Source: Chenopodium formosanum (taxonomy: Eukaryota > Streptophyta > Magnoliopsida > Caryophyllales > Amaranthaceae). Taken from it: a stretch of DNA of 64,000 bases. Position 1 is the first letter of the stretch. The number at the start of each line of letters is the position of its first letter. The DNA lies in NCBI GenBank assembly GCA_024500155.1, contig CM044868.1:37735665-37799664 (forward strand). The letters run 5' to 3'. The position numbers and the translations under genes are program-made. The notes beneath the pieces were generated by a model. The model ran no database searches, was not told the DNA's origin, and worked only from the letters and a program-made list of their open reading frames with translations. This document shows positions 36,357 to 50,200 of this stretch, one piece after another.

Positions 36357-38552
36357 ACATTGAAACAAAGCATTTTTTATCAATTGAAAGTCAAATACAT
36401 TCAAACAAATCTTTTTAAATTAAATGAAAGTCAAACACATTTAAACATAGCATTTTAAATCAAATGAAAGTCAAACACATTCAAACAATGTTTTTTGAAT
36501 TAATTAAAAGTCAAACACATTCAAATAAAGCTTTTTGAATCAAAAGAAAGTCAAACACACTCAAACAAAGCTTTTTGAATCAAATGAAAGTCAAACACAT
36601 ACAAACAAATCTTTTTAGATCGAAATACAGTCAAACACATTCAAACAAAGATTGATGAATCAAAAGAAAGTCAAACACATTCTAACAATTCTGTTTAAAT
36701 AAAAAAAAAAGTAAAACACCATCAAACAAAAAAAAATTTTAAATCAAAAGAAAGTCAAACTAATTTAAACAAAGCTTAATGAATCAAATGAAAGTAGAAC
36801 ACATTCAAAGAAATACTTTTAAATCATATTGAAGTCAATCACATGCAAACAATGTTTTTTGAATCTAATGAAAGTTAAACACATTCAAACAATTCTTTTT
36901 TAGTCGAAAAAAAGTAAAACACATTCAAACAAAGCTTTTTGAATCAAAAGAAAGTCAAACACATTCATACAAAGCTTTTTTTAATCTAATTAAAGTAAAA
37001 CACATTCAAACATAGCTTTTTGAATCAAACGAAAGTCAAACACATTCAAACAAAGCTTTTTAAATAAAATGAAAGTCAAACCCATTTAAACAAATCTTTT
37101 TAGATCGAAATACAGTCAAACACATTAAACAAAGCTTTTTGATTCTAAAGAAAGTCAAACATATTCAAACATAGCTTTCTGAATCAAATGAAAGTCAAAA
37201 ACATTCAAACAAAGCCTTTTGAATCAAATGAAATTCAAACACATTTAAACAAATCTTTTTAGATCGAAATACAGTAAAAAAATTTCAAAAAAGCTTTTTG
37301 AATCAAATAAATGTCAAACACATTCTAACAAATCTTTTTGGATCGAAATACAGTCAAACACATTCAAACAAAGCTTTTTGATTCAAAAGAAAGTCAAACA
37401 CATTCAAACAAAGGTTTTTGAATCAAAATAAAGTCAAACACATTCAAATAAAGCTTTTTGAACCAAATAAAAGTCAAACACATTCAAACAAATCGTTTTA
37501 GATCGAAATACAGTCAAAAAAATTAAAATAAAGCTTTTTGAATCAAAATAAAGTCAAACACATTCAAACATAGCTTTTTGAATCAAATAAAAGCCAAACA
37601 CATTCAAACAAAGCTTTTTAAATCAGATGAAAGTCAAACACATTCAAACAAATCTTTTTAGATCGAAATAAAGTCAAACACATTCAAACAAAGCTTTTTG
37701 AATCAAATAAAAGTCAAAAACATTCAAACAAATCTTTTTTGATCGAAATACAGTCAAACACATTCAAACAAAGCTTTTTCATTCAAAAGAAAGTTAAACA
37801 CATTTTTAATAAAGAATTTTTGAATCAAAAGAAAGTCAAACACATTCAAACAAAACTTTTTGAATCAAATGAAAATCAAACACATTCAAACAAATATTTT
37901 AAAATCAAATGAAAGTCAAACACATTCAAACAAAGCTTTTTGAATCAAATGAAAGTCAAACACATTCAAAAAATTCTTTTATAATTAAAATAAAGTCAAA
38001 CACATTTAAACAAAGCTTTTTGAATCAAATAAAAGTCAAACACATTCAAACAAATCTTTTTAGATAGAAATACAGTAAACAAAGCTTTTTGAATCAAAAA
38101 AAAGTCAAACACATTCAAACTAAGGTTTTTAAATCAAAATAAAGTCAAACACATTCAAATAAAGCTTTTTGAATCAAATAAAAGTAAAACACATTCAAAC
38201 AAATCGTTTTAGATCGAAATACAGTCAAACAAATTAAAACAAAGCTTTTTGAATCAAAATAAAGTCAAACACATTCAAACATAGCTTTTTGAATCAAATA
38301 AAAGCCAAACACATTCAAACAAAGCTTTTTGAATAAGATGAAAGTCAAACACATTCAAACAAATCTTTTTAGATCGAAATAAAGTCAAACACATTCAAAC
38401 AAAGCTTTTTGAATCAAATAAAACTCAAAAATATTCAAACAAATCTTTTTTGATCGAAATACAGTCAAACACATTCAAACAAAGCTTTTTTATTCAAAAT
38501 AAAGTCAAACACATTTTTAATAAAGAATTTTTGAATCAAATGAAAGTTAAAC
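36357..38552. repeat. 2,196-bp higher-order repeat, unit 2 of 3
   Basis: It has the same length and monomer order as unit 1. The copies look almost identical, apart from A-run differences such as the one near 38930 compared with 36725. Confidence 0.9.
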
Positions 38553-40748
38553 ACATTGAAACAAAGCATTTTTTATCAATTGAAAGTCAAATACATTCAA
38601 ACAAATCTTTTTAAATTAAATGAAAGTCAAACACATTTAAACATAGCATTTTAAATCAAATGAAAGTCAAACACATTCAAACAATGTTTTTTGAATTAAT
38701 TAAAAGTCAAACACATTCAAATAAAGCTTTTTGAATCAAAAGAAAGTCAAACACACTCAAACAAAGCTTTTTGAATCAAATGAAAGTCAAACACATACAA
38801 ACAAATCTTTTTAGATCGAAATACAGTCAAACACATTCAAACAAAGATTGATGAATCAAAAGAAAGTCAAACACATTCTAACAATTCTGTTTAAATAAAA
38901 AAAAAAGTAAAACACCATCAAACAAAAAAAAAATTTAAATCAAAAGAAAGTCAAACTAATTTAAACAAAGCTTAATGAATCAAATGAAAGTAGAACACAT
39001 TCAAAGAAATACTTTTAAATCATATTGAAGTCAATCACATGCAAACAATGTTTTTTGAATCTAATGAAAGTTAAACACATTCAAACAATTCTTTTTTAGT
39101 CGAAAAAAAGTAAAACACATTCAAACAAAGCTTTTTGAATCAAAAGAAAGTCAAACACATTCATACAAAGCTTTTTTTAATCTAATTAAAGTAAAACACA
39201 TTCAAACATAGCTTTTTGAATCAAACGAAAGTCAAACACATTCAAACAAAGCTTTTTAAATAAAATGAAAGTCAAACCCATTTAAACAAATCTTTTTAGA
39301 TCGAAATACAGTCAAACACATTAAACAAAGCTTTTTGATTCTAAAGAAAGTCAAACATATTCAAACATAGCTTTCTGAATCAAATGAAAGTCAAAAACAT
39401 TCAAACAAAGCCTTTTGAATCAAATGAAATTCAAACACATTTAAACAAATCTTTTTAGATCGAAATACAGTAAAAAAATTTCAAAAAAGCTTTTTGAATC
39501 AAATAAATGTCAAACACATTCTAACAAATCTTTTTGGATCGAAATACAGTCAAACACATTCAAACAAAGCTTTTTGATTCAAAAGAAAGTCAAACACATT
39601 CAAACAAAGGTTTTTGAATCAAAATAAAGTCAAACACATTCAAATAAAGCTTTTTGAACCAAATAAAAGTCAAACACATTCAAACAAATCGTTTTAGATC
39701 GAAATACAGTCAAAAAAATTAAAATAAAGCTTTTTGAATCAAAATAAAGTCAAACACATTCAAACATAGCTTTTTGAATCAAATAAAAGCCAAACACATT
39801 CAAACAAAGCTTTTTAAATCAGATGAAAGTCAAACACATTCAAACAAATCTTTTTAGATCGAAATAAAGTCAAACACATTCAAACAAAGCTTTTTGAATC
39901 AAATAAAAGTCAAAAACATTCAAACAAATCTTTTTTGATCGAAATACAGTCAAACACATTCAAACAAAGCTTTTTCATTCAAAAGAAAGTTAAACACATT
40001 TTTAATAAAGAATTTTTGAATCAAAAGAAAGTCAAACACATTCAAACAAAACTTTTTGAATCAAATGAAAATCAAACACATTCAAACAAATATTTTAAAA
40101 TCAAATGAAAGTCAAACACATTCAAACAAAGCTTTTTGAATCAAATGAAAGTCAAACACATTCAAAAAATTCTTTTATAATTAAAATAAAGTCAAACACA
40201 TTTAAACAAAGCTTTTTGAATCAAATAAAAGTCAAACACATTCAAACAAATCTTTTTAGATAGAAATACAGTAAACAAAGCTTTTTGAATCAAAAAAAAG
40301 TCAAACACATTCAAACTAAGGTTTTTAAATCAAAATAAAGTCAAACACATTCAAATAAAGCTTTTTGAATCAAATAAAAGTAAAACACATTCAAACAAAT
40401 CGTTTTAGATCGAAATACAGTCAAACAAATTAAAACAAAGCTTTTTGAATCAAAATAAAGTCAAACACATTCAAACATAGCTTTTTGAATCAAATAAAAG
40501 CCAAACACATTCAAACAAAGCTTTTTGAATAAGATGAAAGTCAAACACATTCAAACAAATCTTTTTAGATCGAAATAAAGTCAAACACATTCAAACAAAG
40601 CTTTTTGAATCAAATAAAACTCAAAAATATTCAAACAAATCTTTTTTGATCGAAATACAGTCAAACACATTCAAACAAAGCTTTTTTATTCAAAATAAAG
40701 TCAAACACATTTTTAATAAAGAATTTTTGAATCAAATGAAAGTTAAAC
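38553..40748. repeat. 2,196-bp higher-order repeat, unit 3 of 3
   Basis: This is the third tandem copy, again 2,196 bp to the corresponding ACATT at 40749, where the next base pattern switches to family C. The corresponding single copy in the second B-C series lies at 52474-54669. Confidence 0.9.
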
Positions 40749-43700
40749 ACATTCAAACATAGCTTTTTGTATCAAATGAAGAGTCAAACACATTCAAACT
40801 AATCTTTTTGGATTGAAATACAGTCAAACACATTAAAAAAAGCTTAATGAATCAAAAAAAAGTCAAACACATTCAAACAAATGCTTAATGAATCAAAACA
40901 AAGTCAAACACATTGAAACAAAGCATTTTTAATCAATTGAAAGTCAAATACATTCAAACAAATCTTATTAAATTAAATGAAAGTCAAACACATTTAAACA
41001 AATCTTTTTAGATCGAAATATAGTCAAAATTTTTCAAACAAAGCTTTTTGAATCAAATAAAAGTCAAACACATTCAAACAAATCTTTTTGCATCGAAATA
41101 CAGTCAAACACATTCAAACAAAGATTTTTGATTCAAAAGAAAGTCAAACACATTCAAACAAACATTTTTTAATCAAAATAAATTCAAACACATTAAAATA
41201 AAGCTTTTTGAATCCAATAAAAGTCAAACACATTCAAACAAATCTTTTTAGATCGAAATACAATCAAACACATTCAAACAAAGCTTTTTGAATCAAAATA
41301 AAGTCAAACACCTTCAAACATAGCTTTTTAAATAAAAAAAAAAGCCAAATACATTCAAACAAAGCTTTTTGAATCAGATGAAAGTCAAACACATTCAAAC
41401 AAATCTTTTTGCATCGAAATACAGTCAAACACATTCAAACAAAGCTTTTGATTCAAAAGAAAGTCAAACACATTCAAACAAACGTTTTTGAATCATAAGA
41501 AAGTCAAACACATTCAAACAAAGATTTTTGAATCAAAATAAAGTCAAACACGTTCGAACAGAGGTTTTTGAATCAAATGAAAGTCAAACGCATTCTAACA
41601 AAGCTTTTTAAATCGAAAAAAAGTCAAACACATTCAAACAAAGCTTTTTAAATCAATATAAAGTCAAACACATTCAAACATAGCTTTTTGAATCAAACGA
41701 AAGTCAAACACATTCTAACAAAGGCTTTTGAAATAAATGAAAGTCAAACACATTCAAATAAATCTTTTTTGATCGAAATAATGTCAAACACATTTAAACA
41801 AAGATTATTGAATCAAATAAAAGTCAAACACATTTAAACAAATCTTTTTAGATCGAAATACAGTCAAACACATTAAACAAAGCTTTTTGATTCTAAAGAA
41901 ACTCAAACACATTCAAACATAGCTTTTTGAATCAAATGAAAGTCAAACACATTCAAACAAAGCTTTTTGAATCAATTGAAAGTCAAACATATTTAAACAA
42001 ATCTTTTTAGATCGAAATATAGTAAAAAACTTTTCAAACAAAGCTTTTTGAATCAAATAAAAGTCAAACACATTCAAACAAATCTTTTTGCATCGAAATA
42101 CAGTCAAACACATTCAAACAAAGCTTTTTGATTCAAAAGAAAGTCAAACACATTCAAACAAACGTTTTTGAATCAAAATAAAGTCAAACACATTCAAATA
42201 AAGCTTTTTGAATCCAATAAAAGTCAAACACATTAAAACAAATCTTTTTAGATCGAAATACAGTCAAACACATTCAAACAAAGCTTTTTGATTCAAAAGA
42301 AAGTCAAACACATTCAAACAAACCTTTTTGATTCAAAAGAAAGTCAAACACATTCAAACACACGTTTTTGAATCAAAAGAAAGTTAAACACATTCAAACA
42401 AAGATTTTTGAATCAAAATAAAGTCAAACACGTTCGAACAGAGCTTTTTGAATCAAATTAAAGTCAAACGCATTCTAACAAAGCTTTTTAAATCGAAAGA
42501 AAGTCAAACACATTCAAACAAAGCTTTTTGATTCAAAAGAAAGTTAAATACATTCAAACAAACGTTTTTGAATCAAAAGAAAGTCAAACACATTCAAACA
42601 AAGATTTTTGAATCAAAATAAAGCCAAACACGTTCGAATAGAGGTTTTGAATCAAATGAAAGTCAAACGCATTCTAACAAAGCTTTTTAAATCGAAAAAA
42701 AGTCAAACACATTCAAAGAAAGCTTTTTAAATCAAAATAAAGTCAAACACATTCAAACATAGCTTTTTGAATCAAACGAAAGTCAAACACATTCTAACAA
42801 AGGCTTTTGAAATAAATGAAAGTCAAACACATTCAAATAAATCTTTTTTGATCGAAATAAAGTCAAACACATTTAAACAAAGATTTTTGAATCAAATTAA
42901 AGTCAAACACATTTAAACAAATCTTTTTAGATCGAAATACAATCAAACACATTAAACAAAGCTTTTTGATTCTAAAGAAACTCAAATACATTCAAACATA
43001 GCTTTTTGAATCAAATGAAAGTCAAACACATTCAAACAAAGCTTTTTGAATCAATTGAAAGTCAAACATATTTAAACAAATCTATTTAGATCGAAATATA
43101 GTCAAAATTTTTCAAACAAAGCTTTTTGAATCAAATAAAAGTCAAACACATTCAAACAAATCTTTTTGCATCGAAATACAGTCAAACACATTCAAACAAA
43201 GATTTTTGATTCAAAAGAAAGTCAAACACATTCAAACAAACGGTTTTTTAATCAAAATAAAGTCAAACACATTAAAATAAAGCTTTTTGAATCCAATAAA
43301 AGTCAAACACATTTAAACAAATCTTTTTAGATCGAAATACAATCAAACACATTCAAACAAAGCTTTTTGAATCAAAATAAAGTCAAACACCTTCAAACAT
43401 AGCTTTTTAAATAAAAAAAAAAAGCCAAATACATTCAAACAAAGCTTTTTGAATCAGATAAAAGTCAAACACATTCAAACAAATCTTTTTGCATCGAAAT
43501 ACAGTCAAACACATTCAAACAAAGCTTTTGATTCAAAAGAAAGTCAAACACATTCAAACAAACGTTTTTGAATCAAAAGAAAGTCAAACAGATTCAAACA
43601 AAGATTTTTGAATCAAAATAAAGTCAAACACGTTCAAACAGAGGTTTTTGAATCAAATGAAAGTCAAACGCATTCTAACAAAGCTTTTTAAATCGAAAAA

Positions 43701-44971
43701 AAGTCAAACACATTCAAACAAAGCTTTTTAAATCAATATAAAGTCAAACACATTCAAACATAGCTTTTTGAATCAAACGAAAGTCAAACACATTCTAACA
43801 AAGGCTTTTGAAATAAATGAAAGTCAAACACATTCAAATAAATCTTGTTTGATCGAAATAAAGTAAAACACATTTAAACAAAGATTTTTGAATCAAATAA
43901 AAGTCAAACACATTTAAACAAATCTTTTTAGATCGAAATACAGTCAAACACATTAAACAAAGCTTTTTGATTCTAAAGAAACTCAAACACATTCAAACAT
44001 AGCTTTTTGAATCAAATGAAAGTCAAACACATTCAAACAAAGCTTTTTGAATCAATTGAAAGTCAAACATATTTAAACAAATCTTTTTAGATCGAAATAT
44101 AGTCAAAATTTTTCAAACAAAGCTTTTTGAATCAAATAAAAGTCAAACACATTCAAAAAAATCTTTTTGCATCGAAATACAGTCAAACACATTCAAACAA
44201 AGCTTTTTGATTCAAAAGAAAGTCAAACACATTCAAACAAACGTTTTTGAATCAAAATAAAGTCAAACACATTCAAATAAAGCTTTTTGAATCCAATAAA
44301 AGTCAAACACATTCAAACAAATCATTTTAGATCGAAATACAGTCAAACACATTCAACCAAAGCTTTTTGAATCAAAATAAAGTCAAACGCCTTCAAACAT
44401 AGCTTTTTAAATCATAAAAAAGCCAAATACATTCAAACAAAGCTTTTTGAATCAGATGAAAGTCAAACACATTCAAACAAATCTTTTTGCATCGAAATAC
44501 AGTCAAAAACATTCAAACAAAGCTTTTTGATTCAAAAGAAAGTCAAACACATTCAAACAAACGTTTTTGAATCAAAAGAAAGTTAAACACATTCAAACAA
44601 AGATTTTTGAATCAAAATAAAGTCAAACACGTTCGAACAGAGCTTTTTGAATCAAATGAAAGTCAAACGCATTCTAACAAAGCTTTTTAAATCGAAAGAA
44701 AGTCAAACACATTCAAACAAAGCTTTTTGATTCAAAAGAAAGTTAAACACATTCAAACAAACGTTTTTGAATCAAAAGAAAGTCAAACACATTCAAACAA
44801 AGATTTTTGAATCAAAATAAAGTCAAACACGTTCGAACAGAGGTTTTTAAATCAAATGAAAGTCAAACGCATTCTAACAAAGCTTTTTAAATCGAAAAAA
44901 AGTCAAACACATTCAAACAAAGCTTTTTAAATCAAAATAAAGTCAAACACATTCAAACATAGCTTTTTGAA
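40749..44971. repeat. Satellite family C, copy 1
   Basis: It is recognised by the recurrent monomers AAGGCTTTTGAAATAAATG (41721, 42800, 43801), CTTTTTGCATCG and CACGTTCGAACAGAG. Steps between landmarks are 1,079 and 1,001 bp. The whole block matches 54670-58891 at offset 13,919-13,921 bp. It ends where block D copy 2 begins. Confidence 0.87.
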
Positions 44972-47279
44972 TCAAATGAAAGTCAAACACAATCAAACAA
45001 AGGTTTTTGAAAAAAAAAAAGAAAGTCAAACACATTCAAACAAATTTTTTAAAATTATATGAAAGTTAAACACATTCAAACAAAGTTTTTTGAATCAAAT
45101 AAAAGTCAAACACATTCAAACAAATATTTTTTGATCGAAATAAAGTCAAACACTTTCAAACAAAACTTTTTGAATCAAATAAAAGTCAAACAAATTCAAA
45201 CATAGCTTTTTGAATCAAATGAAAGTCAAACACATTCAAACAAAGCTTTTTGAATCAAATGTAAGTAAAAAACATTCAAACAAATATTATTTGATCGAAA
45301 TAAAGTCAAACACATTCAAACAGAGCTTTTTGAATCAAATAACAGTCAAACACATTCAAACAAATCTTTTTAGATCGAAATACTGTCAAACACATTCGAA
45401 CAAAGCTTTTTGAATCAAATGAAAGTAAAACACATTCAAACAAAGCCTTTTGAATCAGATGAAAGTCAAACACATTCAAACAAATCTTTTTAGATCGATA
45501 TAAAGTAAAACACATTTAAACAAAGCTTTTTAATCAATAGAAAGTCAATCACAAACACGTTCAAACAAATATTTTTAGATCGAAATACAGTAAAACACAT
45601 TTAAATAAAGCATTATGAATCAAAAGAAAGTCAAACACATTCAAACAATTCTTTTTAAATCGAAAAAAAAGTAAAAACACATTCAAACAAAGTTTTTGTA
45701 ATCAAAAGAAAGTCAAACACTATCAAACAAATCTTTTTGAAAAAATGAAAGTCAAACACATTCAAACAAAGCTTTTTCAATCAAATGAAAGTCAAACACA
45801 TTCTAACAAGGCTTTTTGAATCAAAAGAAAGTCAAACACAATCAAACAAAGCTTTTTGAAAACAAAGAAAGTCAAACACATTCAAACAAAGTTTTTGTAA
45901 TCAAAAGAAAGTCAAACACTATCAAACAAATCTTTTTGAAAAAATGAAAGTCAAACACATTCAAACAAAGCGTTTTCAATCAAATGAAAGTCAAACACAT
46001 TCTAACAAGGCTTTTTGAATCAAAAGAAAGTCAAACACAATCAAACAAAGCTTTTTGAAAACAAAGAAAGTCAAACACAATCAAACAAATCTTTTTAAAT
46101 CATATGAAAGTCAAACACATTCAAACATAGCTTTTAAAATAAAATGAAAGTCAAACACATTCAAACAAATCTTTTTGGATCGAAATACAGTCAAACGCAT
46201 TTAAATAAAGCTTTATGAATCAAAAGAAAAACAAACACATTCAAACAATTATTTTTGAATCGAAAAAAAAGAAAAAACACATTCAAACAAACCTTTTAAA
46301 ATGATATGGAAGTCAAACACATTCAAACAAATCTTTTTGATTCAAATGAAAGTTAAACACATTCAAACATAGCTTTTTGAATAAAATGAAAGTGAAACAC
46401 ATTAAAATAAAGCTTTTTGAATAAAATGAAATTCAAACACATTCAAACAAATCTTTTAAGATCGAAATACTGTAAAACACATTCAAACAAAGCTTTATCA
46501 ATCAAAAAAAAGTCAAACACATTCTAACAATTATTTTTGAATCGAAAAAAAGTAAAACGCATTCAAAAAAGGTTTTTGAATCAAAAGAAAGTCAAACACA
46601 ATCAAACAAAGCTTTTTGAAAAAAATGAAAGTCAAACACATTCAAACAAATCTTTTTAAATCATATGAAAGTCAAACACATTCAAACATAGCTTTTTGAA
46701 TCAAATGAAAGTCAAACACATTTAAACAAAGCTTTTTAGATCGAAATACAGTCAAACACATTCAAACAAAGATTTTTGATTTAAATGAAAGTCAAACACA
46801 TTCAAATAATTCTTTTTAAATCAAATGAAAGTCAAACACTTTCAAACATAGGTTTTTGAGTCAAATGAAAGTCAAAGATATTCAAACAAAGCTTTTTAAA
46901 TCAAATGAAAGTTAAACACATTCAAATAAATCTTTTTTAATCGAAATAAAGTCAAACACATTCAAACAAACCTTTTTTAATCAAATGAAAGTCAAACACA
47001 TTCAAACAAAGCTTTTTGAATGAAATGAAAGTTAAACACATTCAAACAAGTCTTTTTGGATCAAAATACATTCAAACACATTTAAACAAAGCATTATGAA
47101 TCAAAAGAAAGGCAAACACATTCAAACAATTCTTTTTGAATCAACAAAAATAAAAACACATTTAAACAAAGCTTTTTGAAAAAAATGAAAGTCAAACGCA
47201 TTCAAACAAATCTTTTTGAGTCATACGAAAGTCAAACACATTTAAACATGGCTTTTTGAATAGAATGAAAGTCAAACAC
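44972..47279. repeat. Satellite block D, copy 2
   Basis: This is the second copy of 11763-14070, offset about 33.21 kb, including the internal 199-bp duplication at 45690-46087. The left join lies inside a monomer shared with family C, so the boundary is exact only to about ten bases. Confidence 0.87.
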
Positions 47280-50200
47280 ATTCAAAAAAAGTTTTTTGAA
47301 TCAAATGAAAGTCAAACACATTCAAACAAATATTTTTTGATCGAAATAAAGCCATACACATTCAAAAAAAAAATTTTAATCAAATAAAAGTCAAACACAT
47401 TCAAACAAATCTTTTTAGATCGAAATACAGTCAAACACATTCGAACAAACCTTTTTGAATCAAAATAAAGTCAAACACATTCAAACATAGCTTTTTGAAT
47501 TAAATGAAAGTCAAACACATTCAAACAAATCTTTTTGAATCAGAAGAAAGTAAAACACATTCACACAAATTTTTTAGATCGAAATAAAGTCTAACACATT
47601 TAACAAATCTTTTTGGATTTAAATACAGTCAAACACATTCAAACCAAGCTTTTTGATTCAATAGAAAGTCAACACATTCAAACGGGAGATTTTGAATCAA
47701 AAGAAAGTCAAACACATTCTAACAAACCTTTTTGAATCAAATGAAAGTCAAACTCATTCAAACAAATCTTTTTAAATCAAATGAAAGTCAAACACATTCA
47801 AATATATCTTTTTTAATTAAATGAAAGTCAAACACATTCAAACAAATCCTTTTGAATGAAATGAAAGTTAAACTCATTCAAACAAATCTTTTTGGATCGA
47901 AATACAGTAAAACACATTTAAATAAAGCTTTATGAATGAAAAGAAAGTCAAACACATTCAAACAATTCTTTTTTAATCGAAAAAAAACTAAAAACTTATT
48001 CAAACAAAGTTTTTGGAATCAAAAGAAAGTCAAACACAATCAAACATAGCTTTCTGAATCAAATGAAAGTCAAACACATTCAAACAAAGCTTTTTGAAAC
48101 AAATGAAAGTCAAACACATTCAAACAAATATTTTTTTATCGAAATAAAGTCAAACACATTCAAACAAAGCTTTTTAAATTAAATAAAAGTCAAACACATT
48201 CAAACAAATCTTTTTAGATCGAAATACTGTGAAACACATTTGAACAAAGCTTTTTGAATCAAAATAAAGTCAAACACATTCAAACATAGATTTTTAAATC
48301 AAATGAAAGTCAAACACATTCAAACAAAGCCTTTTAAATCAGATGAAAGTCAAACACATTTAAACAAATCTTTTTAGATCGAAATAAAGTAAAACACATT
48401 TAAACAAAGCTTTTTAATTAATAGAAAGTCAATCACATTCAAACAAATCTTTTTGGATCGAAATACAGTCAAACACATTTAAACAAAGCTTTTAGATTCA
48501 AAAGAAAGTCAAACACATTCAAACGAAGGTTTTTGAATAAAAAGAAAGTCAAACGCATTCTTACAAACCTTTTTGAATAAAATGAAAGTCAAACACATTG
48601 AAACAAATCTTTTTAAATCAAATGAAACTTAAACGCATTCAAACATAGCTTTTTTAATTAAATGAAAGTCAAACACATTCAAACAAATCCTTTTGAATAA
48701 AATGACATTTAAACACATTCAAACAAAACTTTTTGGATCGAAATACAGTCAAACACATTTAAATAAAGCTTTATGAATCAAAAGAATGTCAAACACATTC
48801 AAACAATTCTTTTTGAATCGAAAAAAAGTAAAAAAACATTCAAACAAAGCTTTTTGAATCAAAATAAAGTCAAACACATTCAAACATAGCTTTTTGAATC
48901 AAATAAAAGCCAAACACATTTAAACAAAGCTTTTTGAATCAGATGAAAGTCAAACACATTCAAACAAATCTTTTTAGATCGAAATAAAGTCAAACACATT
49001 CAAACAAAGCTTTTTGAATCAAATAAAAGTCAAAAATATTCAAACAAATCTTTTTGGATCGAAATACAGTCAAACACATTCAAACAAAGCTTTTTGATTC
49101 AAAATAAAGTCAAACACATTTTTAATAAAGAATTTTTGAATCAAAAGAATGTCAAACACATTCAAACAAAGCTTTTTGAATCAAATAAAAGTCAAACACA
49201 TTAAAACAAATCTTTTTAGCTCGAAATGCAGTCAAACACATTGAAACAAAGCTTTTTGAATCAAATGAAAGTGAAACTCATTCAAACAAATATTTTTAAA
49301 TCATATGAAAGTCAAACACATTCAGTCAAAGCTTTTTGAATCAAATGAATGTCAAACACATTGAAATAAATCTTTTTGAATCGAAATATAGTAAAGGACA
49401 TTCAAATAAAGCTTTTTGAATCAAATGAAAGTCAAACACATTCAAACAAAGCTTTTTGAATCAAATGAAAGTTAAACACATTCAAACGAAGCTTTTTGAA
49501 TCAAATAAAGAGTCAAACACATTCAAACTAATCTTTTTGGATTGAAATACAGTCAAACACATTCAAAAAAGCTTAATGAATCAAAAAAAAGTCAAACACA
49601 TTCAAACAAATGCTTAATGAATCAAAACAAAGTCAAACACATTGAAATAAAACATTTTTCATCAATTGAAAGTCAAATACATTCAAACAAATCTTTTTAA
49701 ATTAAATGAAAGTCAAACACATTTAAACATAGCATTTTAAATCAAATGAAAGTCAAACACATTCAAACAATGCTTTTTGAATTAAATAAAAATCAAACAC
49801 ATTCAAATAAAGCTTTTTGAATCAAATGAAAGTCAAACACATTCAATTAAATCTTTTGAAATCGAAATAAAGTCAAACACATTCAAACAGAACTTTATGA
49901 ATTTAAAAAAGTCAAACACATTCTAACAATTTTTTTTTAATCAAAAAAAAAAACACATTCAAACAAATGTTTTTGAATCAAATGAAAGTCAAACACTTTT
50001 AAACAAAGCATTTTGAATAAAATAAAAGTCAAACACATTCAAACATAGCTTTTTGAATCAAATGAAAGTCAAACACATTCAAACAAAGCTTTTTTAGTCA
50101 AATAAAAGTTAAATACATTCAAACAATTCTTTTTAAATCAAATGAAAGTTAAACACATTCAAACAAAGGTTTTTGAATCAAATAAATTCAAACACATTCA

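Larger units (their letters stand above)
28966..40748. repeat. Satellite family B, unit 3 with internal expansion
   Basis: It follows the B order to about 36350, then returns twice to the monomer series beginning at 34161. The result is three 2,196-bp units and a total length of 11.8 kb. It ends by passing into family C at 40749 instead of into another B start. Confidence 0.87.
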
